Assembly: GCF_013349995.1 (NCBI RefSeq)
Contig: NZ_JABVXF010000010.1
Coordinates: forward strand, 1 to 64,000
Length of the DNA: 64,000 nt
Reading direction: 5' to 3'
DNA from: Pseudoalteromonas sp. 0303
Lineage (GTDB): Bacteria > Pseudomonadota > Gammaproteobacteria > Enterobacterales > Alteromonadaceae
The notes under the pieces are model-generated. The model was not told the DNA's origin. It made no database searches and saw only the letters and a program-made list of their open reading frames with translations. Shown piece after piece: positions 49,306 to 59,140 of this stretch (position 1 is the stretch's first letter; every line of letters starts with the position of its first letter). Position numbers and translations under genes: made by a program.

Positions 49306-49444
49306 AGATAACCCTTAAAATATATTAAAGATAACTCAGAGGGGGATAAGAAAGGTAAGGTTAAAGTTTGAAAAACTATTCCATGTTTCTCTGTAATCAT
49401 CCTTGCGTTTAATTAGTCTATTACAAAAGAAGTAATACAACAAT
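49306..49444 (-). repeat. Duplicated 5' flank, copy B
   Basis: Direct-repeat partner of 48628-48764, located before paralog 2. See copy A. Confidence 0.85.
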
Positions 49445-49464
49445 CGCTCTAAATAATCATGACA

Positions 49465-49496
49465 AAAATAAGCCTCAGTTGGATGACTGAGGCTTT
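49465..49496 (-). terminator. Rho-independent terminator after the AbgT gene
   Basis: AGCCTCAG-TCATCCAA-CTGAGGCT, then TATTTTTG on the minus strand, 30 bp after the AbgT stop. Confidence 0.8.
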
Positions 49497-49526
49497 ATAA
49501 CTTTAATTTTGTTACTTTAATCCTTA

Positions 49527-51083
49527 TTAGCCGATGGCAGGGTATGCGTAGCTTGATTGAAGACCTAATGGAATGCCTAAGCCCCAGTACGCGAGTAAGA
49601 AGATACTCCAACCGATTAAGAAGGCGATTGAATACGGTAACATCATCGCAATTAAAGTGCCGATACCGGTGCCTTTTACATACTTTTGACAGTACACAAC
49701 AACCAGTGGGAAGTATGGCATCAGTGGAGTGATGATATTTGAGCTTGAGTCACCTACACGGTAGGCTGCTTGAGTTAGATCAGGTGAAATACCCAGTTGC
49801 ATCAGCATGGGTACAAAGATTGGCCCTAATAGCGCCCATTTTGCTGAGCTTGAGCCAACAAATAGGTTCACAAACGCCGTTAAGAAGATAATACCTACCA
49901 CAGTGACTGAGCTTGGTAGTGCCATTGCTTTTAATAGCTGTGCACCTTCAATTGCAAGTAATGCGCCTAGGTTTGATTTACTAAATGCAGCAATAAATAA
50001 CGCACAGAAGAACGCCATAACAATATAGTAAGCCATACCGCTCATCGCTTTACTCATTGCATCTATCATATCTTTAGAGCTTTTGAAGGTACCCACTGCA
50101 AAACCGTAGACGGCACCAGGGATCCAAAACAGTAAGAAGATAAGTGGCACAATTGATTGCATTAACGGTGAGCGGAAATTAGTTAACGAGCCATCACTAC
50201 TTCGCATTGCTGAGTCGGCTGGGGCTGAGACAAACCATAGTAGAGCAAGGCCTGCAATCATCACTGTGCTTGCAATATAAAACGCACGCTTTTCATCACT
50301 GCGTGCTTCATCAAAGGCAGGTAGGTCTTCTGTATCACCATCAAGTGGCGTGTTTTGTAAACGCGGCTCGATGATTTTATCTGTGATATACCAGCCTAAT
50401 AAGATAATAAATAAGCTCGAAGCTGAGGTAAAAAACCAGTTATTTAGCGGGTTAATCGCCATATCTGGATTAATAATTTGCGCCGCACTTTGGGTAAAGC
50501 TTTGCAGTAACGGGTCAATGCCTGACGGAATAAAGTTTGCGCTAAAGCCACCACTTACCCCAGCAAACGCTGCTGCTATACCAGCAAGCGGGTGACGCCC
50601 CATCGCATAAAAAATAACCCCAGCAAGAGGGATAACTAGAACGTAACCGGCATCAGTTGCAGTATGACTAACAATCGCCACTAAAATAATAGACGGTGTT
50701 AAAAGCTGCTTAGGCGTTACTTTTAACATTAATTTGAGGCCGGTATTGATAAAGCCAGAATGCTCAGCAACACCAACACCTAACATAGCAACCAGCACCA
50801 CACCAAGCGGTGCAAAGCCAGTAAAGGTTTTCACCATCGAAGATAAGAAGGTGGCAAGGGAGTCCCCTGCTAATAGGTTATTTACAACGATGGCTTCGCC
50901 GGTGCGCGGGTCGATTGCATCAAATGTAGTGCCCGAGAAAAGCCAAGATAAAAACCAAATAAGTAGCATTGCGACTAAGAATATAATCGCCGGATCAGGC
51001 AGCTTGTTACCTACCCTTTCTATGGTATTTAGAAAACGTGCGATTGCACCACTTGGTGCCTGCACATCATTATTGTTATTCAT
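49527..51083 (-). CDS. AbgT-family transporter
   Basis: A 518-aa inner membrane protein with about 11-13 hydrophobic segments. AbgT signatures: RVGNKLPDPAIIFL near the start, the re-entrant loop VSHTATDAGYVLVIPL, SANFIPSGIDPLLQ, and VGSSSAKWALLGPIFVPMLM. The family moves p-aminobenzoyl-glutamate in, or exports sulfonamide-like antimetabolites (YdaH, MtrF). No abgAB hydrolase genes lie next to it, so the direction and substrate remain open. I chose ATG 51083 with AGGGAA upstream over the TTG at 51089. Confidence 0.9.
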   Translation of the reverse strand: MNNNNDVQAPSGAIARFLNTIERVGNKLPDPAIIFLVAMLLIWFLSWLFSGTTFDAIDPRTGEAIVVNNLLAGDSLATFLSSMVKTFTGFAPLGVVLVAMLGVGVAEHSGFINTGLKLMLKVTPKQLLTPSIILVAIVSHTATDAGYVLVIPLAGVIFYAMGRHPLAGIAAAFAGVSGGFSANFIPSGIDPLLQSFTQSAAQIINPDMAINPLNNWFFTSASSLFIILLGWYITDKIIEPRLQNTPLDGDTEDLPAFDEARSDEKRAFYIASTVMIAGLALLWFVSAPADSAMRSSDGSLTNFRSPLMQSIVPLIFLLFWIPGAVYGFAVGTFKSSKDMIDAMSKAMSGMAYYIVMAFFCALFIAAFSKSNLGALLAIEGAQLLKAMALPSSVTVVGIIFLTAFVNLFVGSSSAKWALLGPIFVPMLMQLGISPDLTQAAYRVGDSSSNIITPLMPYFPLVVVYCQKYVKGTGIGTLIAMMLPYSIAFLIGWSIFLLAYWGLGIPLGLQSSYAYPAIG

Positions 51084-51186
51084 TTTCAAATTCCCTGGAA
51101 TAATATCTCGTTAACCTTAACGTATCTAACTACTAAGGTAAATTTTAAGTTAATGGAATTACCTGATAAAGGTAAAGCGATAATGT

Positions 51187-51210
51187 AAAAAAAGCGACAC
51201 AGGTCGCTTT
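51187..51210 (-). terminator. Rho-independent terminator after yfcL
   Basis: AAAGCGAC-CTGT-GTCGCTTT with T7 on the minus strand, 22 bp beyond the yfcL stop. Confidence 0.85.
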
Positions 51211-51231
51211 ACAGAATTTTATTTAATTAGA

Positions 51232-51510
51232 TTAGGCTGCAAGTGCTTTCACTTCATCCCATAGGCGCACAACAAGCTCTTTATCTTCTTCGTTTAACTC
51301 ACCGTTGCGATAAGCTTTAACTAGGCTAGATTCAACTTGATTATTTAACTCATCAATCGATAAGTTTAATTCTTCTACTTGTGCATAGCCTACAGCTAAG
51401 TCAAAGTGGCCACGTAAATAGCCACCAGCAAATAGCTCGTCGTCAGTTGCTTTATCGACTAAATCATCAAAATATTGCTGCGCTGCATCAATATAACTTA
51501 CTAAACTCAT
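51232..51510 (-). CDS. yfcL: YfcL family protein
   Basis: A 92-aa acidic helical protein of the conserved YfcL family, unknown function. It is beside epmC, as in E. coli, although here the ATP-NAD kinase-like gene is between. It starts 2 bp after that gene, so it is co-transcribed. Confidence 0.85.
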   Translation of the reverse strand: MSLVSYIDAAQQYFDDLVDKATDDELFAGGYLRGHFDLAVGYAQVEELNLSIDELNNQVESSLVKAYRNGELNEEDKELVVRLWDEVKALAA

Positions 51511-51512
51511 TG

Positions 51513-52655
51513 TTACTTCTCCTCTGGGTGCAGCCCATCTTGATGACCCACTGCATACATAATATGGTCATTGAAACCTGTGGTTACGCGAATATAACCA
51601 CTTAATTCATCGTCTAGTTCACTGTCACCCGTATCGGCAATCAGTGGTCGGCCATTTAAGGCCTGTAATTTAGTTTTAGTGGCCACCACAATAATGTTGT
51701 CGCGGCCAATAGCACGAATAAGTGCAGGGCTTAATTGCTGATTACCTCGGCCGAAGATATGGCCTTGGCCACCAATTAAGGTGATCACCAATTTGGTTTC
51801 TTTACCTTGTGTGAGTTCAAGTAATTGCTGAGCAGTTAAATCCTGTGCGATAAGCTCTTGGTCTGCCACTAAGTCTACACCTAGCAAGGTATTTTCAAGA
51901 CCCATTTCTTGCATAATTGCCGCGACTGTAGAACCACTGCCCATCACATATAAGCAGTCTTCATCCATTTCACTAACAACATAGGCAGCTATATCGGCAA
52001 GCACTAATTCATCGGTTTCTTTACCGCCATTTTTAACTGCCTGTACATAACGTACTTCACTCGGCACTTGCATTTCACCATAGCGCTTAGCTTTTACCGT
52101 GCCCTCGCGAAATGCTTCTTCGTCAATATCCATCACATCGGCATCACCAAGGCTGACAAGTTCACCTTTAACTAGCATCTCAACAACACGCCCAGCTGCT
52201 TTTGGGGTAATAGCATAAACCCCAGAATGAATTTTACAGCCTGCAGGAATACCTAATACAGGAGTGCTATCGCCAACCGCATGGCAAATATTGCGGGCAG
52301 TACCATCGCCACCCGCAAATAAAATAAGGTCGACACCTTGCTCAACTAATAGCTTGGCAGCCTGCTCTGTGTCATCTGGGGTGGTGATATCGTTTGTTTG
52401 GTAAATAACTTGGCTTTGAAAGCCTAGTTGGTTTGCCGTTTGCTCGCCCATTTCACCGTTTACAGTGTAAATGATTAAGTCATCTTGATGGGCAAGCAGC
52501 ACTTCAAGTGCCGCTCGGGTGCGTAGGTTTGCTTTTGGCTCAGCACCAAGTTGCATTGCTTTTGCAGCGGTATCTACGCCATCACTGCCCTTTAGTGCGA
52601 CACTGCCACCTAAGCCGGCAACCGGATTTACAATCAAACCTAATTTAAACTGCAT
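51513..52655 (-). CDS. ATP-NAD kinase family protein (COG3199-like)
   Basis: A 380-aa protein with the NAD/diacylglycerol kinase fold: LGLIVNPVAGLGGSVALKG at the start, the GGDGT motif in VDLILFAGGDGTARNICHAV (about 100), and LGIPAGCKIHSGVYAITPKAAG. This branch is larger than NadK and its physiological substrate is not settled. I chose ATG 52655 (AGGAGC upstream), which overlaps epmC by 11 bp; a longer frame begins at 52679. Confidence 0.88.
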   Translation of the reverse strand: MQFKLGLIVNPVAGLGGSVALKGSDGVDTAAKAMQLGAEPKANLRTRAALEVLLAHQDDLIIYTVNGEMGEQTANQLGFQSQVIYQTNDITTPDDTEQAAKLLVEQGVDLILFAGGDGTARNICHAVGDSTPVLGIPAGCKIHSGVYAITPKAAGRVVEMLVKGELVSLGDADVMDIDEEAFREGTVKAKRYGEMQVPSEVRYVQAVKNGGKETDELVLADIAAYVVSEMDEDCLYVMGSGSTVAAIMQEMGLENTLLGVDLVADQELIAQDLTAQQLLELTQGKETKLVITLIGGQGHIFGRGNQQLSPALIRAIGRDNIIVVATKTKLQALNGRPLIADTGDSELDDELSGYIRVTTGFNDHIMYAVGHQDGLHPEEK

Positions 52656-53229
52656 CAGATAAAGCTCCTGGGTTGCCATGAAAATCGCGCTGCCACGTAA
52701 ATTGAGCAGCCGTTAGTGGCCATGGGGTTTTATAGAAATCACTCAATGCTTTAAGAAGTGCTGTTGTGCGCTGATTAAAGCCAGATGCTAAAAAGCTCAA
52801 CACTTGCTGGTGAACTCGCGCTTGAAAATCGAATCGACAGGTTTGCTCACCATTTAAATTATCAACCGATACATTAAAATCAAAACCTGCTGCAGTACTG
52901 AGCGCCCATTCAATAGCTTGGGGCTTTACTTCAACTGCTTCAAATTCAGCTTGCTGTTGCTTATCACGACCATCTGGGCAATACCAATAGCCATAATCTT
53001 CTTTTAACCGACGCGACTCACCAGCCACCAGCCAATGAGCAATTTCGTGTAAAGCACTGGCATAAAAACCGTGGGCAAACACAATTTGGTGATAAGGCGT
53101 TTGCTCATCAGCAGGCAGGTAAATAGGTTCATCATCACCCTTTATCAAACGCGTGTTATGGCTTTGATAAAAGGTGCTTTCAAAAATAGCGATTAAGTCA
53201 GCAATCTGATGCATACGGCTTGAATTCAT
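52645..53229 (-). CDS. epmC: Elongation factor P hydroxylase EpmC
   Basis: A 194-aa YfcM-type enzyme that hydroxylates the beta-lysylated lysine of EF-P. The metal-binding HEIAHW (about residue 61) and the EDYGYWYCPDGRDKQQQAEFE segment are typical. It is the first gene of a three-gene unit with the NAD kinase-like gene and yfcL. Confidence 0.93.
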   Translation of the reverse strand: MNSSRMHQIADLIAIFESTFYQSHNTRLIKGDDEPIYLPADEQTPYHQIVFAHGFYASALHEIAHWLVAGESRRLKEDYGYWYCPDGRDKQQQAEFEAVEVKPQAIEWALSTAAGFDFNVSVDNLNGEQTCRFDFQARVHQQVLSFLASGFNQRTTALLKALSDFYKTPWPLTAAQFTWQRDFHGNPGALSDAV

Positions 53230-53304
53230 CTCGTTAAAAGCTTCACTAAAAACGAGGCGAATTGTACGGACTTTTCACTCTAAAGTAAAAGCAACCGCCC
53301 TCAG

Positions 53305-56300
53305 TTACAGGTATTTTGCGATATCAACATCATCGATTTGCTCTGGGTTTAAATAGCGTTTTGCATATTCAAGGTAAATACCTGATGTTAAAAATAATTT
53401 GAACACATCTTCATCAACATGCTGATCGGCTACCATCTTGGCTAAAATATCAATGGCAACACTGAGTGGCTTGGCTTTTTTATAAGGTCTATCGGCTGCG
53501 GTTAATGCTTCGAAGATATCAGCCAGCACTAACACACGCTCAGGTATCGATAAATCATCTGCAGATAACTTACGCGGATACCCCGTGCCTTTTAGAGTTT
53601 CGTGATGAGTCGAGGCATAACGTGGTACACGTGCTAACTCCTCAGGGAACGGCACATTATCGAGCATTCGAATAGTGCTGATAATATGCTCATTAATTTT
53701 AAAGCGATCTTCGTGTGTTAACGTACCGCGCTGAATTTGCAAGTTATACAGCTCACCTAGATTATACTTGTATTCAGGAATGCTTACTTTAATGCCTAAG
53801 CGCTCGTCATACTGTATTGGTTTATCGTGGGTGATCAGATGTTCAGGCTTATCTGAAAGTAGCTTTTCAGTAACAGGCAACTGCTCATCATTACTATGAA
53901 CGCGTAGTTCTTCAACTGGCGAAAGACCTATTTTATCGTCAAAATGTCGTTGCCACGTTATGTTACTGAGTGCCTCTAAACGCTTAAGACTTGCTTCATC
54001 CATAAACTCGCTACCCACATTGCACGCAGCGATAAACGAAAAATCACTGCGTAATTGTGCTTGGCGTTTGCCAAGCTCGGCCTCAAGCTCAGGTTGCTTT
54101 TCTGGTGAGCTTTGCAACGCTTTTAAATAAGCGATTTCTGCATCTCGCCATAGCACTTCAAAACGCGTACGCACTTCATGAATACGGTTGTAAATGGTTT
54201 CTAACTTAGTACCTTTGTCTACGATATGCTCTGGGGTAGTGATTTTACCGCAGTCATGAAGCCAAGCTGCGAGGCTAAATTCTCTTAACTCGTCTTTATT
54301 TTTAAATGCAAACTCTTTAAAAGCGTGTTCATTGGAACTTGAAGCCGCTTTGGCCAACATAATGCCCAGTTCAGGCACTCGCTCGCAGTGCCCTGCTGTA
54401 TAGGGCGATTTATCATCGATGGCCTGCGCAATAAGCTCAATAAATGATTCCATTAAGGCTTTTTGATTTTGCTCATGCTGCTGAATAGATTGACTCATTT
54501 GCACCATAGAGGTGGCCAGGTTATTGATTTCTTTAATACTGCTTTTTAACGTTGAAACTTGGTCAAACTGACGGCGCTTTATCTTTAAGTTTTCGCCCTC
54601 TAAGGTCTTAATAGGTGCAACAATGGGTGAGGCAAAAAACCACGACACCGGCAATACCATAATTAAGCATGCAGCAGTGATAAAAATAGAGAGCTTAATT
54701 TTCTCACGGGTAGAGCTTAGTACCCCCTCTTTCGGCACTACTATCGCTAAGTAATCGCTATTAATGCCCCCTTCTGAAAGCGGAGTGATATACACATACT
54801 TTTCAATGCCATTTAGGGTCATCAAACGTAAATGGGCAAAGTTTGTTTCATCTGTAATTAAAGTTAGAAACTCAGGATATGGCACAGTGCCAATAACTTG
54901 TGTTTGCTGACTGGCATCGCTCCCTAACCATTTTCGCTCGAGTGCCGCAATGTACGAATTTGGCAACTGAGTGATTGCTATATCAATTAAGTCTTTAAGC
55001 GCTGCATCCTCTGGATGAAACAATAAATGCAGGGTATCGGGTAGTAGATCGTGGCTATATGTATCAAGCTGATTGTACTGAATACCATCAATAAAAAACT
55101 GCTTTTGGGTGTACTTGAATACCGCCTCGTTATCTAAACCAGCATAGACGCGCCCTTGGCTTACTGCATCAAGCACCGCTTTAGTACTAGGTAGCTCAAC
55201 AATATCGATGTCGGGAAAGTGCTCTTTGATCACTTTAATCACCGACCAGCCCTCGCCTATAGCCAACTGTTTGCCCGTTAACTGCTTCATAGTAACAATT
55301 GGTGTGGACCCTTTTGCTGTAATGATACTGAACGGTAAGGTCGCCATAGTTTGGCTCATAAGACCAAGCGGCTCATTGGCAGGCGTTTTAAAAATAGGCT
55401 GAATAATGTCTATTTCATCTTTTGCAAATTGACTTAAAAACTCAGCCCAGGTAAAGCCATTAATAAAAGTCACCTTAATTCCAAGTAACTCAGCCAAACC
55501 ATTAATATAATCAATGCTATAGCCTTTTGGGTTTCCGCCAACACTAAAGTCCATTGGTGGCCAATTGGTTTCGTTAGAAACTCTTAAATAAGGGTACTTC
55601 GCCAATACACTTTGCTGATCTTCAGTAAGAGCTAGTTTTTCAAGCCTCGGCAAAAGTAAACCATTTTTTTGTTGGTTAGAGGCAACAATTTCACCTTCTT
55701 TATTGTAAATATACAGCTCACTTAAATACTGGCTGCTCATTTTACTTTGCTGTTTACTTAAATACTCAGAGATGCTCGATAAGCTCACGTCTAGCGCCAA
55801 TACACTGTTTTCGCTTGCCGACTTAATCGAATAGGTTTGCCCGGGAGCTTGTAGGTGTGTAAAGAAATACGGCTTGGTTTTATTGACTCGGGTCGAGTTT
55901 GCTTGCTTAAACCACAAACGCTCTCGCGGATCATAGCTGGTACTCTTTGTTTGAGAGATACGCAAATTAAATTGCTGATCAAAGTAATGAGTGTGCTGAA
56001 CACGCTCAGCCCCTTCGCCGGTTATATGGATCACGACCCAGCGATCTGCTTCGATGGCTTGCAGCTGCTGACGAACTATTTCACTACTTTCTAAATTAAT
56101 TAATTCATAAAAGTCACCATTCTCATAGCCGACATATAAGGCATAAAACAATGGATTGAGCTGCATGATTTCACTCATGACATCTCTTAGTTCACTTTTA
56201 TCTACGCTGTCGGCGCTGATAAGGCTGCTGTTTTGAACCATTACACTTAATGTGTTTTCTGACTTTTCATTCACCCCAGTAAGGTAATCAGCAACGGAGC

Positions 56301-56481
56301 CGGTGGCTAAATTAAAGTTTTTAACACTGGCCTCTAAAGCCATTTTTTCACTGAAATAATATTGCAGACTAATTGCTATGAGGGCTGTTAAGGAGGTGGC
56401 TAATACGAACACCGCGACAACGGTAAGACGAATCGAAAACCGAATTTTTTGTTTAAGTTTTTGAAAAGCAGATACCAGCAC
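53305..56481 (-). CDS. HD-GYP c-di-GMP phosphodiesterase with SBP domain inside a Cache sensor
   Basis: A 1058-aa membrane receptor. TM1 is about 20-40. The periplasmic dCache-like sensor (44-280 and 530-590) is interrupted by a bacterial solute-binding type 3 domain at about 285-525 (YPYLRVSNETNWPPMDFSVGGNPKGYSIDYINGLAELLGIKVTF, LAIGEGWSVIKVIKEHFP, DLLPDTLHLLFHPED). TM2 (about 598-616) and a HAMP-like helix follow, then the HD-GYP domain with H698, H742-D743 (AAWLHDCGKITTPEHI) and HHETLKGTGYP (959-969). It should hydrolyse c-di-GMP in response to a periplasmic amino acid-like ligand. A helical insert (about 775-925) separates the HD and GYP motifs. It is paralogous to the next gene. Confidence 0.9.
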   Translation of the reverse strand: MLVSAFQKLKQKIRFSIRLTVVAVFVLATSLTALIAISLQYYFSEKMALEASVKNFNLATGSVADYLTGVNEKSENTLSVMVQNSSLISADSVDKSELRDVMSEIMQLNPLFYALYVGYENGDFYELINLESSEIVRQQLQAIEADRWVVIHITGEGAERVQHTHYFDQQFNLRISQTKSTSYDPRERLWFKQANSTRVNKTKPYFFTHLQAPGQTYSIKSASENSVLALDVSLSSISEYLSKQQSKMSSQYLSELYIYNKEGEIVASNQQKNGLLLPRLEKLALTEDQQSVLAKYPYLRVSNETNWPPMDFSVGGNPKGYSIDYINGLAELLGIKVTFINGFTWAEFLSQFAKDEIDIIQPIFKTPANEPLGLMSQTMATLPFSIITAKGSTPIVTMKQLTGKQLAIGEGWSVIKVIKEHFPDIDIVELPSTKAVLDAVSQGRVYAGLDNEAVFKYTQKQFFIDGIQYNQLDTYSHDLLPDTLHLLFHPEDAALKDLIDIAITQLPNSYIAALERKWLGSDASQQTQVIGTVPYPEFLTLITDETNFAHLRLMTLNGIEKYVYITPLSEGGINSDYLAIVVPKEGVLSSTREKIKLSIFITAACLIMVLPVSWFFASPIVAPIKTLEGENLKIKRRQFDQVSTLKSSIKEINNLATSMVQMSQSIQQHEQNQKALMESFIELIAQAIDDKSPYTAGHCERVPELGIMLAKAASSSNEHAFKEFAFKNKDELREFSLAAWLHDCGKITTPEHIVDKGTKLETIYNRIHEVRTRFEVLWRDAEIAYLKALQSSPEKQPELEAELGKRQAQLRSDFSFIAACNVGSEFMDEASLKRLEALSNITWQRHFDDKIGLSPVEELRVHSNDEQLPVTEKLLSDKPEHLITHDKPIQYDERLGIKVSIPEYKYNLGELYNLQIQRGTLTHEDRFKINEHIISTIRMLDNVPFPEELARVPRYASTHHETLKGTGYPRKLSADDLSIPERVLVLADIFEALTAADRPYKKAKPLSVAIDILAKMVADQHVDEDVFKLFLTSGIYLEYAKRYLNPEQIDDVDIAKYL

Positions 56482-56603
56482 TTATGCATCTCCTTGCAAT
56501 GCTTTGTTCGTAAATAATATTAGCTTGTATAATATTTATACACCAATAACTTTGTATTACAAACAAAAACACTGCAATATTAGCCTAAAGCATAAGCAAA
56601 TAA

Positions 56604-59045
56604 TTATCTTAGATATTTTTGAATATCGACCGAATCGATTTGCGACTCATGTAAAAACTGTTTGGCATATTTTAGGTATATGCCTGAAGTTAAAAAGAGC
56701 TCAAATACGTCACGGTCAATGTGATCGTCATCGACCATTTTCGCTAAAATATCAACAGCAACGCTCAGAGGTTTGGCTTTTTTATACGGTCTATCTGCCG
56801 CGGTTAATGCTTCAAAGATATCAGCAAGTACTAACACACGTTCAGGTATTGATAACTGCTCAGCGGTTAATTTTCGTGGATAACCTGTGCCTTTTAAGGT
56901 TTCGTGGTGGGTTGATGCATAACGCGGAACTCTCGCTAACTCTTTAGGGAATGGCACACTACTAAGCATACGAATTGTGCTGATCACATGCTCATTAATT
57001 TTAAATCGGTCTTCCGCTGTTAACGTGCCCCGCGCCACCGACAAGTTATACACTTCGCCAAGGTTATATTTATACTCAGGAATGACCATATTAATGCCCA
57101 AACTCTCTGGGTACTCAACGGCTTTTTCGTGTGGAATTAAATCACTTGGCTTATCACTTAGGAGTGACTCTTCAACTGGCAAGTGTTGATTGTTTAAATC
57201 CGCCATACGCACTTCTTCTAGAGGCGATAGACCTATACTTGCATCAAAATGGCGCTGCCACTTGATGCTAGCAACCTCATGTAAACGAGACAGCTGCGCT
57301 TCATCCATAAACTCACCACCAACATTACAGGCGGCAATAAAGTTAAAGTCAGCGTGTAACTTTTCAGTTTGTTGCTCAAGTTTTTGCTTAAGCACAGATT
57401 GCTGCTCTGGATGCGCTAATAGTTGCTCATAGTAATTAATTTTTGCATCGCGTAGCAGTACTTCAAATCGGGTGCGTACTTCGTGAATACGGTTATAAAT
57501 GGTTTCGAGCTTAGTGCCTTTATCAACAATATGCTCAGGCGTAGTAATTTTGCCGCAGTCGTGCAACCACGCCGCTAAGCGGAATTCTCGTCGCTCATCA
57601 GGGGTTTTAAAGCTGAACTCAGAAAACGCCTCACTTGTTGAACCTGATGCAGCATCAGCAAGCCAAATACCAAGCTCTGGCACCCGCTCACAATGCCCTG
57701 CCGTGTAGGGGGATTTATCATCAATGGCTTGCGCAATAAGTTCTACAAAGGACTCCATCAGTGCTTTTTGTGAATTTTCATGTTGCTCAATGGAACGACT
57801 CATATCGACCATCGAACTGGCTAAATAATGAATTTCTAAAATATGGCTCGAAAGCGTTGAAACCTCGTTGTAGTCACGCTGTTGAATTTTTTTATTCTCA
57901 CCCACTAATTTAAGTATCGGGTTTACGATTGAAGAGGCAAAAAACCAAGAGACTGGCAGCAGCAAAAGTAAAAATAGGCCCGTGACTAAAATTGAAATAC
58001 GTATCTTCTCTTTGATCACCGCTAGCACATCATCTTTAGATACCAGTACGGTGAAGTAATCGACTTCATCAGATTGCATATCGCTACTGAGCGGCAGAGG
58101 CAACACAAACATGTACTTTTCTATGCCCTTTTCATGGACACTCAGCATTTTACCAAATTGATGCGTTTTATTAGCAAGCCCAGATTTCTGCTCATCCAAT
58201 TGAACCAACTGAGATAAATCAGCAAAACTATGCTGGTGACCTTGATTTTTACTGCTCGCAATAATTTCGCCATTACCCCGATAAACATACATTTCGCTTT
58301 TAACCAAGTGCTGCATTTTAGTCTGTTGTACGGCTAAAAAATGGTCTAAACTTGCACTAGCAATATCAATTGCTAGTACATCACCAGTATCTGCTGACTT
58401 TATTGCATAGGTGTAACCTGGCACCTTAAACACGTTAAACAGGTACTGCTCTGTTTTCGTCACCGAAGTACTGGTTGCATCCTGAAACCAAACACGGGTT
58501 CGCGGGTCGTAATCCGTCGCTTGCGTCTCTCTTTTACGAACTGTGAGAGACTCATCTAAATACGTGGTTACTTGCTTACGCTCGCTACCCTGCCCTAATA
58601 TTTGATACACCAACCAATGATCGTCTTCATCAAGTTGGAACGATGGGGGAAGCTTTGCATAGCCTTTTAAATTAATAACCTGTAATAAGTCACCATTAGC
58701 ATGACCTAAAATGAGTGAATAAAAATCGGGATGGCGCGTTAAAATTTCGAGCAGTACATGCTGTAAAATCTCTTTGTTGTCTTGGCTATTCGAAAAGAGT
58801 CGCGTGTCGTGGATCATCACGCTTAAGGTATTGTCGGCACGCTGGTTGATTCGGGTGATATGATCGGCAATTTGCTGGCTAGTTTGTTTAAATTGTTCTG
58901 ATTTAGTTTGCAGTATCAACTTTTCACTAAAGTAATAATGCAAACTTATCGCCACCACGCCTGTGAGTAAACTTGCAAGGGCAAATACCAGCAAGACACT
59001 GGCTCTAATTGAAATTTTATACCCTTTATCATGGCGTGATAGCAT
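56604..59045 (-). CDS. HD-GYP c-di-GMP phosphodiesterase with dCache sensor
   Basis: An 813-aa paralog of the 1058-aa protein, without the solute-binding domain: the length difference (245) equals that domain. It has TM1 (about 15-35), the Cache sensor (about 38-345), TM2 (about 355-375), and the same HD-GYP domain with AGHCERVPELG, AAWLHDCGKITTPEHI and HHETLKGTGYP (from 713). All metal and GYP residues are kept, so it should be active. It lies upstream of the larger gene, 122 bp apart, probably from a tandem duplication. Confidence 0.92.
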   Translation of the reverse strand: MLSRHDKGYKISIRASVLLVFALASLLTGVVAISLHYYFSEKLILQTKSEQFKQTSQQIADHITRINQRADNTLSVMIHDTRLFSNSQDNKEILQHVLLEILTRHPDFYSLILGHANGDLLQVINLKGYAKLPPSFQLDEDDHWLVYQILGQGSERKQVTTYLDESLTVRKRETQATDYDPRTRVWFQDATSTSVTKTEQYLFNVFKVPGYTYAIKSADTGDVLAIDIASASLDHFLAVQQTKMQHLVKSEMYVYRGNGEIIASSKNQGHQHSFADLSQLVQLDEQKSGLANKTHQFGKMLSVHEKGIEKYMFVLPLPLSSDMQSDEVDYFTVLVSKDDVLAVIKEKIRISILVTGLFLLLLLPVSWFFASSIVNPILKLVGENKKIQQRDYNEVSTLSSHILEIHYLASSMVDMSRSIEQHENSQKALMESFVELIAQAIDDKSPYTAGHCERVPELGIWLADAASGSTSEAFSEFSFKTPDERREFRLAAWLHDCGKITTPEHIVDKGTKLETIYNRIHEVRTRFEVLLRDAKINYYEQLLAHPEQQSVLKQKLEQQTEKLHADFNFIAACNVGGEFMDEAQLSRLHEVASIKWQRHFDASIGLSPLEEVRMADLNNQHLPVEESLLSDKPSDLIPHEKAVEYPESLGINMVIPEYKYNLGEVYNLSVARGTLTAEDRFKINEHVISTIRMLSSVPFPKELARVPRYASTHHETLKGTGYPRKLTAEQLSIPERVLVLADIFEALTAADRPYKKAKPLSVAVDILAKMVDDDHIDRDVFELFLTSGIYLKYAKQFLHESQIDSVDIQKYLR

Positions 59046-59140
59046 TCGCGACTCCTTGCTAGCTAATATAAGAAAATAATATGATTAAAGATTATACCGA
59101 AATGAGTACAAGGTACATGTTTTAACTCATAATTAAGTTA

